Positions 7,765 through 14,722 of a stretch of 17,739 nucleotides of DNA are shown here, one piece after another. A model generated the notes under the pieces. That model saw only the letters and a program-made list of their open reading frames with translations. It did not search any database and had not been told where the DNA came from. The DNA is from Thermodesulfovibrionales bacterium (lineage in GTDB: Bacteria > Nitrospirota > Thermodesulfovibrionia > Thermodesulfovibrionales > UBA1546), in contig CAKKPR010000367.1 in assembly GCA_919901705.1 (NCBI GenBank), positions 6,340 through 24,078 on the forward strand, in the 5' to 3' direction. Each line of letters starts with the position of its first letter. Position 1 is the first letter of the stretch. The position numbers and the translations under genes were made by a program.

Positions 7765-10700
7765 CTTTATCCCTTATTATCATACCGCCGCCCCGCTTAT
7801 GTCTCGCTAACCAGCCCCTAACCATTCCCTGTATCCTATCCATATAATAATAAACAACCGGAGTAATGTAGAGGGTTAAAAGCTGGGAGACGATAAGCCC
7901 GCCAACAACTGCAAGGCCGAGAGAACGGCGCGAATCTGCTCCTGCGCCGAATCCGATGGCTATCGGCAGTGTGCCCATAAGCGCCGCCATCGTGGTCATC
8001 ATGATCGGCCTGAAACGGACAATGGCGCCTTCGTAAATAGCATCCATCGGTTTCTTCCCCTCATTTCGCTGGGCCTCAAGCGCAAAGTCAATCATCATAA
8101 TGGCATTTTTCTTCACAATGCCAACAAGCATGATAATCCCAACGAAGGCGTACAGGTTCAGGTCCTTCCCGAATATCAAGAGTGTGATGAGCGCTCCAAA
8201 ACCTGCTGACGGCAGACCAGAGAGGATGGTCAGGGGGTGGATGTAACTCTCATACAGGATGCCGAGTACAATATAAATCACGACAATGGCAAGGAGCAGG
8301 AGCATAGCAAGCCCTTTGGTAGAAGCCTGATATACCTGTGCAGTTCCCTGAAATCCTGTGGTTATAGAGGCCGGAAGGGCTCTTGCCTCCTTCTCGACAG
8401 CAGTTACAGCATCACCAAGCGGAGTGCCGGGCTTAAGATTAAAAGAGACAGTAACGGCATTGATCTGCCCCAGGTGGTTAATGGATAATGGACCAAGTCC
8501 CTTTTTCATCGTTGTTAGAGAAGAGAGCGGCACCAGTTGTCCGGTGTTCGAGCGGACATAGAGCATGCTTAGCGCTGACGGGTCCATCTGATATTGTGGC
8601 TCCAGTTCCATGATCACATTGTATTGATTTGTGGGAGAGTATATGGCGGATACCTGCCGGGTTCCGTAGGCCGAGTAGAGGGTCTCCTCTATCTGCTGGG
8701 CGGTGACGCCGAGACTGGCAGCTCGGTCGCGGTCAATATCCAGGTTGAGTTGAGGGCTCTTCATTTGTAAATCACTGGTCACATCCTGCAACATCGGCAG
8801 TCCTCGCAACTTCATCTCAAAGTCCGTTGCATTCTTATAAAGTTCGTCTGTCTCAGGGCTCTGAAGGACAAACTGGTACTGTGCCTTTGACATGGTTGCC
8901 TCAAGGCGGATTGGAGGCGGGTTCTGCATAAACATCATGACACCCGGGACTCCCATCACCTTAGGACGAAGATTCTGGATTATCTGGTCAGCATTAAGCT
9001 TGCGTTCGTGGAGAGGCTTAAGTTTGATGAACATGAAGCCGCTGTTTGAGCCTACCCGCGACCCGCCTGAGCCAACCGCCGACATAAATGCTTCAATATT
9101 AGGGTCCTGAAGCAAAATCTCAGCCAGTTTCTGCTGATGCCGTTTCATGTCCTCAAAGGAGATACCCTGTGCGCCTTCAGTAGCAGCAAAGAGCGCGCCG
9201 ATATCGTCTGACGGCAGAAGCCCCATCGGCATCTTAGTAAAGAGCCAGACCGTAAGCACTGTCATAACCGCAGTAATAACTATGACAGCACGGCGTAAAC
9301 CGAGCACCCGTTTGAGGGTCCGCTCATAGAGATTGCGCATACCGTCGAAAAACCTCTCCATGGCATTGTACATACGCCCGTGATGTTTTTCCCCGAGCGG
9401 CTTGAGAAAACGGCTGGCGAGCATTGGTGTCAGAGTCAGGGAAACGACACCGGAGATCAGGATAGCTACTGTGATGGTCACGGCAAACTCATGTAACATT
9501 CTTCCCAGCATACCGCCCATAAAAAGGACCGGGATGAAGACCGCGACCAGTGAGAGAGTCATCGAGATGATAGTGAAACCAATCTCCTTAGAGCCTCTTA
9601 ATGCCGCATCCATCGGCTTCTCGCCGTGCTCCATGTGGCGGACTATGTTTTCGAGCATTACTATTGCGTCATCCACTACAAAACCAACCGATAGGGTCAG
9701 AGCCATCAGGGTTATATTGTTGACTGAAAAACCGAGGCCGTACATTGCAGCGAATGTACCGATAATAGAAAGCGGAAGGGCAAGGCTTGGGATAACTGTT
9801 GCTGAAATATTGCGCAGAAACAAAAAGATGACAAGAATAACCAGAGCTATAGTAAGTAGCAAAGTAAATTTAACGTCAGCTACTGAATCTCTTATAGATT
9901 CAGTCCGGTCGAAGAGTATGTTAAGTTGAACGCTACCCGGCAACTGGCTGCGAAAACCGGGTATCTGCTGTTTAATGCTGTCAACAACTTCTATGGTGTT
10001 AGTGCCGGGCTGACGCTGAATTGCAAGAACTATGGCACGGGTCGACTTTCCCTCTGCGTTGTACCATGCTGCAATCTTATCATTCTCAACGCTGTCCATA
10101 ACTTTGGCGATATCTTGCAGACGGACAGGGGCTCCGTTACGGTAGGCCACTATCATTGGCTTAAAAGCCTCTGCATTGTAAAGCTGGCCTGTTGCCTGTA
10201 TTGTAAATGCCTGTCTGTCTCCCTGAAGCCCGCCTGTAGGTATATTCACATTCCAGCGTGCCAGGGCTGACGAAACCTCATCTATGCCTATCTTACGGTT
10301 CGCAAGTTTCTGAGGGTTGAGTTGCACACGCACAGCATATTTCTGTGAACCGTGTACCTGCACCTGGGCCACGCCGCTTATCATCGAGATGCGCGGAGAA
10401 ATGATTGTGTCCGCAAACTCGTTTACAGCAGAGAGGGGCAGGGTCTGCGAGATGAGGGCGAGATAAAGCACTGCCTGGTCAGCCGGGTTTACCTTTCTAT
10501 ATGACGGAGGGTTTGGCATGTCCTGTGGAAGTTGGCGGGCAGCTTTTGATATAGATGCCTGGACGTCCTGGGCAGCAGCATCAATGTCGCGCTCCAGGGC
10601 AAACTTAAGCGTAATAGTAGACACACCCTGACCATTGGTTGATGTCATTGAGTCAAGGCCTGCGATGGTAGAGAACTGGCGCTCCAACGGCGTTGCCACT

Positions 10701-10885
10701 GCGCTGGCCATGGTCTCCGGGCTTGCTCCCGGCAGGTTGGAAGTCACCTGTATAGTAGGAAAATCTATATTAGGAAGGTCGTTGACCGGTAAAATCCTGT
10801 ATGCAAATATCCCGAAAATCATCACCGCCAGCATAACAAGGCTGGTCATTATAGGCCGTTTTATGAAAAGGTCGGATATGTTCAC
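7754..10885 (-). CDS. RND multidrug efflux pump, HAE1 family, MdtB/MdtC-like
   Basis: This is a full-length proton-driven inner-membrane pump of 1043 residues, compared with about 1025-1050 in the family. The N-terminus (FIKRP, one TM helix, then LPGASPETMASAVATPLERQ) closely follows E. coli MdtC. The proton-relay aspartates are present as Asp405-Asp406 in helix 4 (SVGFVVDDAIVMLENI), and the partner lysine is in helix 10 (GIVKKNAIMMIDFALE). Large periplasmic loops follow TM1 and TM7. The start is GTG (10885), inside a GTGA overlap with the stop of its adaptor gene, so translation is coupled. E. coli uses an MdtB-MdtC heterotrimer; only one RND gene is present here, which suggests a homotrimer. 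Substrates cannot be predicted from the sequence. Confidence 0.96.
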   Translation of the reverse strand: MNISDLFIKRPIMTSLVMLAVMIFGIFAYRILPVNDLPNIDFPTIQVTSNLPGASPETMASAVATPLERQFSTIAGLDSMTSTNGQGVSTITLKFALERDIDAAAQDVQASISKAARQLPQDMPNPPSYRKVNPADQAVLYLALISQTLPLSAVNEFADTIISPRISMISGVAQVQVHGSQKYAVRVQLNPQKLANRKIGIDEVSSALARWNVNIPTGGLQGDRQAFTIQATGQLYNAEAFKPMIVAYRNGAPVRLQDIAKVMDSVENDKIAAWYNAEGKSTRAIVLAIQRQPGTNTIEVVDSIKQQIPGFRSQLPGSVQLNILFDRTESIRDSVADVKFTLLLTIALVILVIFLFLRNISATVIPSLALPLSIIGTFAAMYGLGFSVNNITLMALTLSVGFVVDDAIVMLENIVRHMEHGEKPMDAALRGSKEIGFTIISMTLSLVAVFIPVLFMGGMLGRMLHEFAVTITVAILISGVVSLTLTPMLASRFLKPLGEKHHGRMYNAMERFFDGMRNLYERTLKRVLGLRRAVIVITAVMTVLTVWLFTKMPMGLLPSDDIGALFAATEGAQGISFEDMKRHQQKLAEILLQDPNIEAFMSAVGSGGSRVGSNSGFMFIKLKPLHERKLNADQIIQNLRPKVMGVPGVMMFMQNPPPIRLEATMSKAQYQFVLQSPETDELYKNATDFEMKLRGLPMLQDVTSDLQMKSPQLNLDIDRDRAASLGVTAQQIEETLYSAYGTRQVSAIYSPTNQYNVIMELEPQYQMDPSALSMLYVRSNTGQLVPLSSLTTMKKGLGPLSINHLGQINAVTVSFNLKPGTPLGDAVTAVEKEARALPASITTGFQGTAQVYQASTKGLAMLLLLAIVVIYIVLGILYESYIHPLTILSGLPSAGFGALITLLIFGKDLNLYAFVGIIMLVGIVKKNAIMMIDFALEAQRNEGKKPMDAIYEGAIVRFRPIMMTTMAALMGTLPIAIGFGAGADSRRSLGLAVVGGLIVSQLLTLYITPVVYYYMDRIQGMVRGWLARHKRGGGMIIRDKDGV

Positions 10886-12054
10886 TTTGTCTTATTTTTA
10901 GCCGGAGCTTCCGGCTTTTGATTTTGCTCTATGCCCTTTGCTCCCTGCGGTTTCCGTATCTCGACCTTGGCCCCGGGCATAAGGCGCATCTGTCCATCAG
11001 TGACAACTATCTCACCGGGTTCCAGTCCCTTTTCGATTACAGTAATATCCTCATATGTGATGCCCGCGGTAACCGGACGAAGCTCTGCTGTATCATCCTT
11101 CACAACAAAGGCGAACTGACCCTGCTGTCCTGTCTGGACTGCCTGGGAAGAAACAACAACTGCATCCTGAATAGTCAAAAGGGTAATTTGGACCGTGACA
11201 AATTGTCCCGGCCAGAGGGCCCTATCCTTATTATCAAAGGTTGCCTTCAGCTTAATTGTTCCGGTTGCAGTGTCAACAGTGTTGTCCACAAAGGTCAATA
11301 CGCCGTGAAAGGGGTTCTTGTCGTCTTTTGAGAAAAAAACATCCACTGCGAGATTGCCTGATTTCATACGCCTCTTTATTTCATGCAGGTATTGCTCAGG
11401 CACAGAAAAAGTCACATATACAGGCTGAATCTGATTAATAACCACCATAGGTTTATCATCGTTTACCTTAATCAGGTTGCCTTCGTTAACCAGCAGGCTT
11501 CCTGTTCTGCCCGAAACAGGCGCGTATATGGAGCAGTAACTGAGCTGAAGCCCTGCATTCTCAACAGCTGCTGCATCGGCCTTTAAAGTCGCCTTCATTG
11601 CCTCTGCATTTGCAAATATCTGCTCGTATTGTGAACTGCTGACAAGCTGTTCTTTATACAACTCCTTATACCTCACAACATCTTCCTCAGCCTTTTTAGC
11701 CATGGCAGTATCTCTTGCAAGGTTAGCCTGAGCTGATTCAAGCGCTGTTTTATAGGTACGCGGGTCAATAGTAAAGAGCAGTGCGCCTTTATTTACATCC
11801 TGCCCTTCGCGGAGATATACTTTCTCCAGTTCACCGCCAACCCGCGCTTTTATTGATACAGTTGAATAGGCTTCAACATTTCCTATTGCACGTATTTGAA
11901 CAGGCACTGTTTTTTTAACAACTGTACCAACAGTCACAGGCGCCGCCGCTTTCTTCATCTGCTGTTCTTTTCCCTTGCATGCAGGCAAAAACAGTAAACA
12001 GTTAATAGTAAACAGCAGACAGCAGGCTGTAACAAAAAAAGAATGCTTTTTCAT
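10882..12054 (-). CDS. RND periplasmic adaptor, lipoprotein, MdtA/AcrA-like
   Basis: This membrane fusion protein should connect the RND pump to a TolC channel. The signal peptide ends in LPAC at residues 23-26, a plausible lipobox with lipidated Cys26 (Pro at -2 is unusual). The mature chain shows the classic order: a half-lipoyl segment (RVGGELEKVYLREGQDVNKG), a short coiled coil (about 105-160), the second half-lipoyl segment (YCSIYAPVSGRTGSLLVNEG), a beta-barrel (VYVTFSVPEQYLHEIKRRM) and a membrane-proximal domain. At 390 residues it matches AcrA and MdtA. It overlaps TolC channel 1 by ATGA (12054-12051) and the pump by GTGA, so it is tightly coupled to both. Part of the hydrophobic core of its signal peptide is encoded by a short direct repeat (AGTAAACAG twice on the plus strand, 11993-12001 and 12007-12015). 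Confidence 0.95.
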   Translation of the reverse strand: MKKHSFFVTACCLLFTINCLLFLPACKGKEQQMKKAAAPVTVGTVVKKTVPVQIRAIGNVEAYSTVSIKARVGGELEKVYLREGQDVNKGALLFTIDPRTYKTALESAQANLARDTAMAKKAEEDVVRYKELYKEQLVSSSQYEQIFANAEAMKATLKADAAAVENAGLQLSYCSIYAPVSGRTGSLLVNEGNLIKVNDDKPMVVINQIQPVYVTFSVPEQYLHEIKRRMKSGNLAVDVFFSKDDKNPFHGVLTFVDNTVDTATGTIKLKATFDNKDRALWPGQFVTVQITLLTIQDAVVVSSQAVQTGQQGQFAFVVKDDTAELRPVTAGITYEDITVIEKGLEPGEIVVTDGQMRLMPGAKVEIRKPQGAKGIEQNQKPEAPAKNKTK

Positions 12055-13586
12055 CTTATGTTTCCTTCCTTATTCTGACTGACGACTGATGTCTGTCGCC
12101 ACTGGCGACTCGCCGGGGAGAGAGAACTGATAACTGATTTAAGCAGCATTCCTGTTGCGCGTTTTAATCTCAAAATAGAAAGTTGATAATTATATTTTGC
12201 ATCTGCAAGCTGCCTTTGCGCAGTAACAAGCAATGTATTTGCATCCATAACATCAAGGCTGTTTGCAATACCATACTCAAACTGTTTTGAGACAGCCTTA
12301 TAATTGTCCTCTGCATATACTGCCTGCGCCTCAAACTTCTCTGTAATAGCCTTCTGTGTTATCAGATCAAGATATGCATTTTCCACTTCAATGCCAATAG
12401 ATTTTTTTCTGTCCTCGTAAACGAGCATAACCTGTCTTTGCTTTGACTCTGCTTCCCGTACCTCTGCCCTTCTAAGGCCTCCCTCAAAAAATGCAAAATT
12501 AAGCTTAACACCCCCATATACGCTTTCTCTATTGTAAGCAGCTGATTTAGGGTCCTCATTTTTTTTTGAATAGACACCCTCGACAGAAAGGGTTGGCCAG
12601 TATGACCCCTGTGTATATCTAACCTGGTCTTCTCCTATTTTTTTCTGGAGTTCGAGACTCTTGAGTTCTACACGCTCTGAAAACGCTGCCTGTTTTAAGG
12701 TTTCGATTGCCTGGTCAGGCTTACCATCTGCCGCATACTGACTGCTGTCTGCTGTTTCCTTAACGTCATAACTTCCATCTATTCCTGCAATCCTTGCAAG
12801 AACAGCCTTCGCAACCTGAAGCCCGTTCCTTGCCTTTATCTCTTCTGACTGTGCTCCTGATAACTCTGCCTCTGCCCTGAGAAGCGTGGTCTTTGTAACC
12901 TCACCGACCTTAAGCCTTATAGCAGCAGCATCCCTGTATTTGGTTAACCTCTCGACATTCGAACTTGTAATCTCAAATGCCTTTTTTGCCCTCAACACAT
13001 CATAATATGCAGAAGAAACACTAAGGAGATATTCTTCCTTCACTGCATGCAGATCATATCTGCTCTTTTCTATATTTTCTTTTGATATATTGAAGGCAGT
13101 GGCTTCCCTGCCGCTTAAAGATACCGACTGGTCAAGCCTGACACCCCAGTACTCGGCATCTTCAGGCTGAATAACAGACCCTGCGGAAGAGAATTTATCT
13201 TCGGTATACCTAGTATAATTCCAGAAAGCGGAAAGCTTCGGCAAAAGTACGGACCTCGCCTTATCCTTCCCTGTTTCTGCAATAAATAAATCCTCCTCCG
13301 ATATCTTAATGCGTTCAGAGCGTTCAAGCGCAATTCTGTAAAGGTCCTCAAGGCCGTATTCAACTGCATGGGCGCGCTGAGCAACAAAGAGCATCAAAAA
13401 GAAAATTATAAATAAAAATGCATTTCTCCTATTTCTGTCATTCCCGCAGTTCTTTCTCCTCGGCGAATCGCCTGGGGCGATAAGCGGGAATCCAGACTTT
13501 GCTTCAGTTTCTCTGGATTCCTGCTTTCGCAGGAATGACAGTACCGTACCATATAGTATTTTATAGCCTGACTCCCGACTTCTCAT
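12051..13586 (-). CDS. TolC-family outer-membrane efflux channel 1, with repeat-derived N-terminal extension
   Basis: This outer-membrane factor probably pairs with the RND pump encoded next. Two OEP repeats are visible, starting at about VEYGLEDLYRIALERSERI and at PDQAIETLKQAAFSERVEL. It is 511 residues, longer than channel 2 mainly because of its ends. The ATG at 13586 overlaps the tetR stop (ATGA) and has a perfect AAGGAGG eight bases upstream, so this start is well supported. Residues 16-51 are nevertheless encoded by a dispersed inverted repeat (LSFLRKQESR and following). Only after it comes a normal-looking signal peptide (NRRNAFLFIIFFLMLFVAQRAHA, likely cleavage after Ala74; quoted in part as residues 52-74). 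No alternative ATG lies between the repeat and the hydrophobic core. The C-terminal tail also looks repeat-derived. Expression or export may be affected, but the frame is intact. Confidence 0.92.
   Translation of the reverse strand: MRSRESGYKILYGTVLSFLRKQESRETEAKSGFPLIAPGDSPRRKNCGNDRNRRNAFLFIIFFLMLFVAQRAHAVEYGLEDLYRIALERSERIKISEEDLFIAETGKDKARSVLLPKLSAFWNYTRYTEDKFSSAGSVIQPEDAEYWGVRLDQSVSLSGREATAFNISKENIEKSRYDLHAVKEEYLLSVSSAYYDVLRAKKAFEITSSNVERLTKYRDAAAIRLKVGEVTKTTLLRAEAELSGAQSEEIKARNGLQVAKAVLARIAGIDGSYDVKETADSSQYAADGKPDQAIETLKQAAFSERVELKSLELQKKIGEDQVRYTQGSYWPTLSVEGVYSKKNEDPKSAAYNRESVYGGVKLNFAFFEGGLRRAEVREAESKQRQVMLVYEDRKKSIGIEVENAYLDLITQKAITEKFEAQAVYAEDNYKAVSKQFEYGIANSLDVMDANTLLVTAQRQLADAKYNYQLSILRLKRATGMLLKSVISSLSPASRQWRQTSVVSQNKEGNIR
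12095..12109. repeat. Short perfect hairpin in the 3' end of TolC channel 1
   Basis: GTCGCC (12095-12100), loop ACT, GGCGAC (12104-12109) form a perfect 6-bp stem inside the coding sequence for the last ~20 residues. It is flanked by short direct repeats of the ATCAGT/GTCAGT kind. This part of the protein tail (from about SVISSLSPASRQW onward) looks like repeat sequence read through and not like OEP sequence. It is not followed by a T-run, so it is not an intrinsic terminator. Confidence 0.6.
13435..13541. repeat. Dispersed inverted repeat inside the TolC channel 1 coding sequence
   Basis: The ends CTGTCATTCC (13435-13444) and GGAATGACAG (13532-13541) are perfect complements. Inner arms GGAATCCAG (13487-13495) and CTGGATTCC (13513-13521) also pair, and CCTGC-TTTC-GCAGG (13520-13533) makes a further small hairpin. 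The minus strand is open in this frame and encodes the SFLRKQESR-type peptide often seen when this repeat class enters genes. It lies between a strong ribosome site and the signal peptide. Confidence 0.88.
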
Positions 13587-14164
13587 TTATTATTCCTCCT
13601 TATAAGCCCGTTAAGTATAAGATTACTGCATTCCTCAGGCGAAAAAAGTGAATCAGGCTCTACGACAATGGACAGGACAAAACCCCTTATGACACTGAAA
13701 ATTATCCTGGCTGTTTTCTGCACATCCACCTTTTTAAATGTACCTGATTGAATTCCCTGCCTGATTATGTTCTCGATGAGTCCTCTTTGCTTCCTGAAAA
13801 ATTTTCTTTTCATCTCAAGGCCGAATGCAAACCCGTGCTCCCTCCCCTGTACAAGGATGAGCTCCTTATGCTTTTTTGCGTAATTAAGACTCATAGCTAT
13901 GAAGATGCCGAGCGCCTTTGCAGGGTCATTGATATCTTTTACCGATTCCATTGTCTTACCGGCAAAGTCCCCCATCCTGCTTTTCATCAGGGTGAGATAA
14001 AGGTCTTCCTTGTTCTTGAAATAAAGGTACAGGCCGCCGATGCTTATGTCAGAGGCCTTTGCTATTACCCTCATGTTCGCCTTTGCATAGCCGTACTCGG
14101 CAAACACCTTCATCGCCGCATCAAGGATTCTCTTCTTTGATTTTATGCCTGAACGCTTGTTCAT
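13583..14164 (-). CDS. TetR/AcrR-family transcriptional repressor, probable regulator of the efflux operon
   Basis: This 193-residue DNA-binding protein has the TetR N-terminal domain. Helix 1 is KKRILDAAMKVFAEYGYAKA, and the helix-turn-helix follows at about 31-55 (MRVIAKASDISIGGLYLYFK, then NKEDL). The C-terminal two-thirds is a helical ligand-binding and dimerisation region with no recognisable ligand signature. It is the first gene of the efflux train: its stop overlaps the start of TolC channel 1, and a strong ribosome site for that gene lies in its last codons. The ATG at 14164 has no Shine-Dalgarno and sits about 10 bases after the predicted transcription start. The promoter and two palindromes around the start codon indicate autorepression relieved by a small ligand, probably a pump substrate. 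That last step is inference from family behaviour. Confidence 0.93.
   Translation of the reverse strand: MNKRSGIKSKKRILDAAMKVFAEYGYAKANMRVIAKASDISIGGLYLYFKNKEDLYLTLMKSRMGDFAGKTMESVKDINDPAKALGIFIAMSLNYAKKHKELILVQGREHGFAFGLEMKRKFFRKQRGLIENIIRQGIQSGTFKKVDVQKTARIIFSVIRGFVLSIVVEPDSLFSPEECSNLILNGLIRRNNK
13595..13601 (-). promoter_or_regulatory. Strong ribosome binding site for TolC channel 1
   Basis: AAGGAGG on the minus strand ends eight bases before the ATG at 13586. It is the best Shine-Dalgarno in the operon. It fixes the start upstream of the in-frame repeat, so the repeat should be translated. Confidence 0.85.
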
Positions 14165-14179
14165 GTGAACTTGTGTTCA
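14150..14179. promoter_or_regulatory. Tandem operator, two TGAAC-N4-GTTCA palindromes
   Basis: On the minus strand TGAACACAAGTTCA occupies 14179-14166 and TGAACAAGCGTTCA occupies 14163-14150. The two have identical 5-base arms and different 4-base centres, with 2 bases between them and a 16-base centre-to-centre distance. The first covers the predicted transcription start and the second includes the TG of the tetR start codon. Four equal half-sites suggest two repressor dimers. The natural candidate is the TetR protein encoded here. A LexA-type GAAC-N4-GTTC box is the alternative. Confidence 0.75.
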
Positions 14180-14180
14180 G

Positions 14181-14208
14181 TTTATAATAAGGCTTACTAT
14201 GGTGTCAA
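14181..14208 (-). promoter_or_regulatory. Sigma70-like promoter of tetR and the efflux operon
   Basis: A perfect -35 box TTGACA (14208-14203) is followed after 16 bases by TATAAA (14186-14181) on the minus strand. Transcription should begin near 14174, inside the first palindrome. The leader would be only about 10 bases. The promoter lies in the 75-base gap between panD and tetR. Confidence 0.75.
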
Positions 14209-14239
14209 GGGATTTCCGGAACTTGGAGCAGGCACAAAC

Positions 14240-14596
14240 TTACTTAATCTTGCTTATCTTGTTATTTGAATTAATAACAACTATCGTTGGTTTGGAAGCT
14301 TTTATCTTTTCGTCTTCGAAATAGCCGTAGCAGAAGATGATAATCTTGTCTCCGACAGCACCTTTTCTTGCAGTCGGGCCGTTAAGGCAGAACATCCCGG
14401 AGCCTTTCTTGCCGGGGATTACATAAGTCTCGAATCTCTCGCCGTTATTCATATTGCTTATCATTACCTGCTCCCACGGGAGGATGCCTGCTTTTTTGAG
14501 GATTCCTTCGTCTATGGTGATGCTTCCTTCATAGGCAAGGTTTGATTCCGTAACAGTTGCCATGTGTATTTTGGCTCTTAACATGCACCTTAACAT
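14240..14596 (-). CDS. panD: Aspartate 1-decarboxylase proenzyme (pyruvoyl-dependent)
   Basis: The enzyme converts L-aspartate to beta-alanine for pantothenate and CoA synthesis. The Gly24-Ser25 self-cleavage site is present (LAYEGSITID), so Ser25 becomes the pyruvoyl group. The active-site signature NNGERFETY places Arg54, Thr57 and Tyr58 exactly where E. coli PanD has them. The later conserved segments NGPTARKGAVGDKIIIFCY are also intact. At 118 residues it is close to the usual 115-130. The ATG at 14596 has AGGG seven bases upstream. It lies 126 bases after gatC, across a repeat, and 75 bases before tetR, on the same strand as both. No panB, panC or panE is nearby. No terminator is visible after its stop, so some read-through into tetR is possible. 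Confidence 0.96.
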   Translation of the reverse strand: MLRCMLRAKIHMATVTESNLAYEGSITIDEGILKKAGILPWEQVMISNMNNGERFETYVIPGKKGSGMFCLNGPTARKGAVGDKIIIFCYGYFEDEKIKASKPTIVVINSNNKISKIK

Positions 14597-14613
14597 GATA
14601 AAACCCTAAATCC

Positions 14614-14686
14614 GGTAAATAGGTGAATTGGTAAATAGGTGAATTGGTTTCTGCGATTCACCGATTCACCCGATAGCGATTCACCG
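14614..14686. repeat. Direct and inverted repeat upstream of panD
   Basis: A 16-base unit (GGTAAATAGGTGAATT) occurs twice in tandem from 14614 and 14630. It is followed by GATTCACC units (around 14655-14662, 14663-14670 and 14678-14685) that are complementary to its GGTGAATT core. The GGTGAATTGG and CCGATTCACC blocks pair at nine of ten positions. The element fills most of the gatC-panD gap and could form a long imperfect stem in the mRNA about 25 bases before the panD ribosome site. Confidence 0.75.
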
Positions 14687-14722
14687 TAATAGTTTTTGAT
14701 ATTTGTATTTTGCATTTTAATT

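Noticed and set aside
9402..9929. A 175-codon plus-strand open frame.
   Set aside because: It is antisense to the RND pump, whose proton-relay region is encoded on the other strand; composition reflects the complementary codons.
13435..13541. A transposable element or insertion sequence in TolC channel 1.
   Set aside because: The element is only about 107 bases, with no transposase and no clear target duplication; it is better described as a short dispersed repeat.
14597..14722. A CRISPR-like array, because of the repeated GGTGAATT units.
   Set aside because: There are only two tandem copies without spacers, plus inverted copies; this is a small hairpin-forming repeat.
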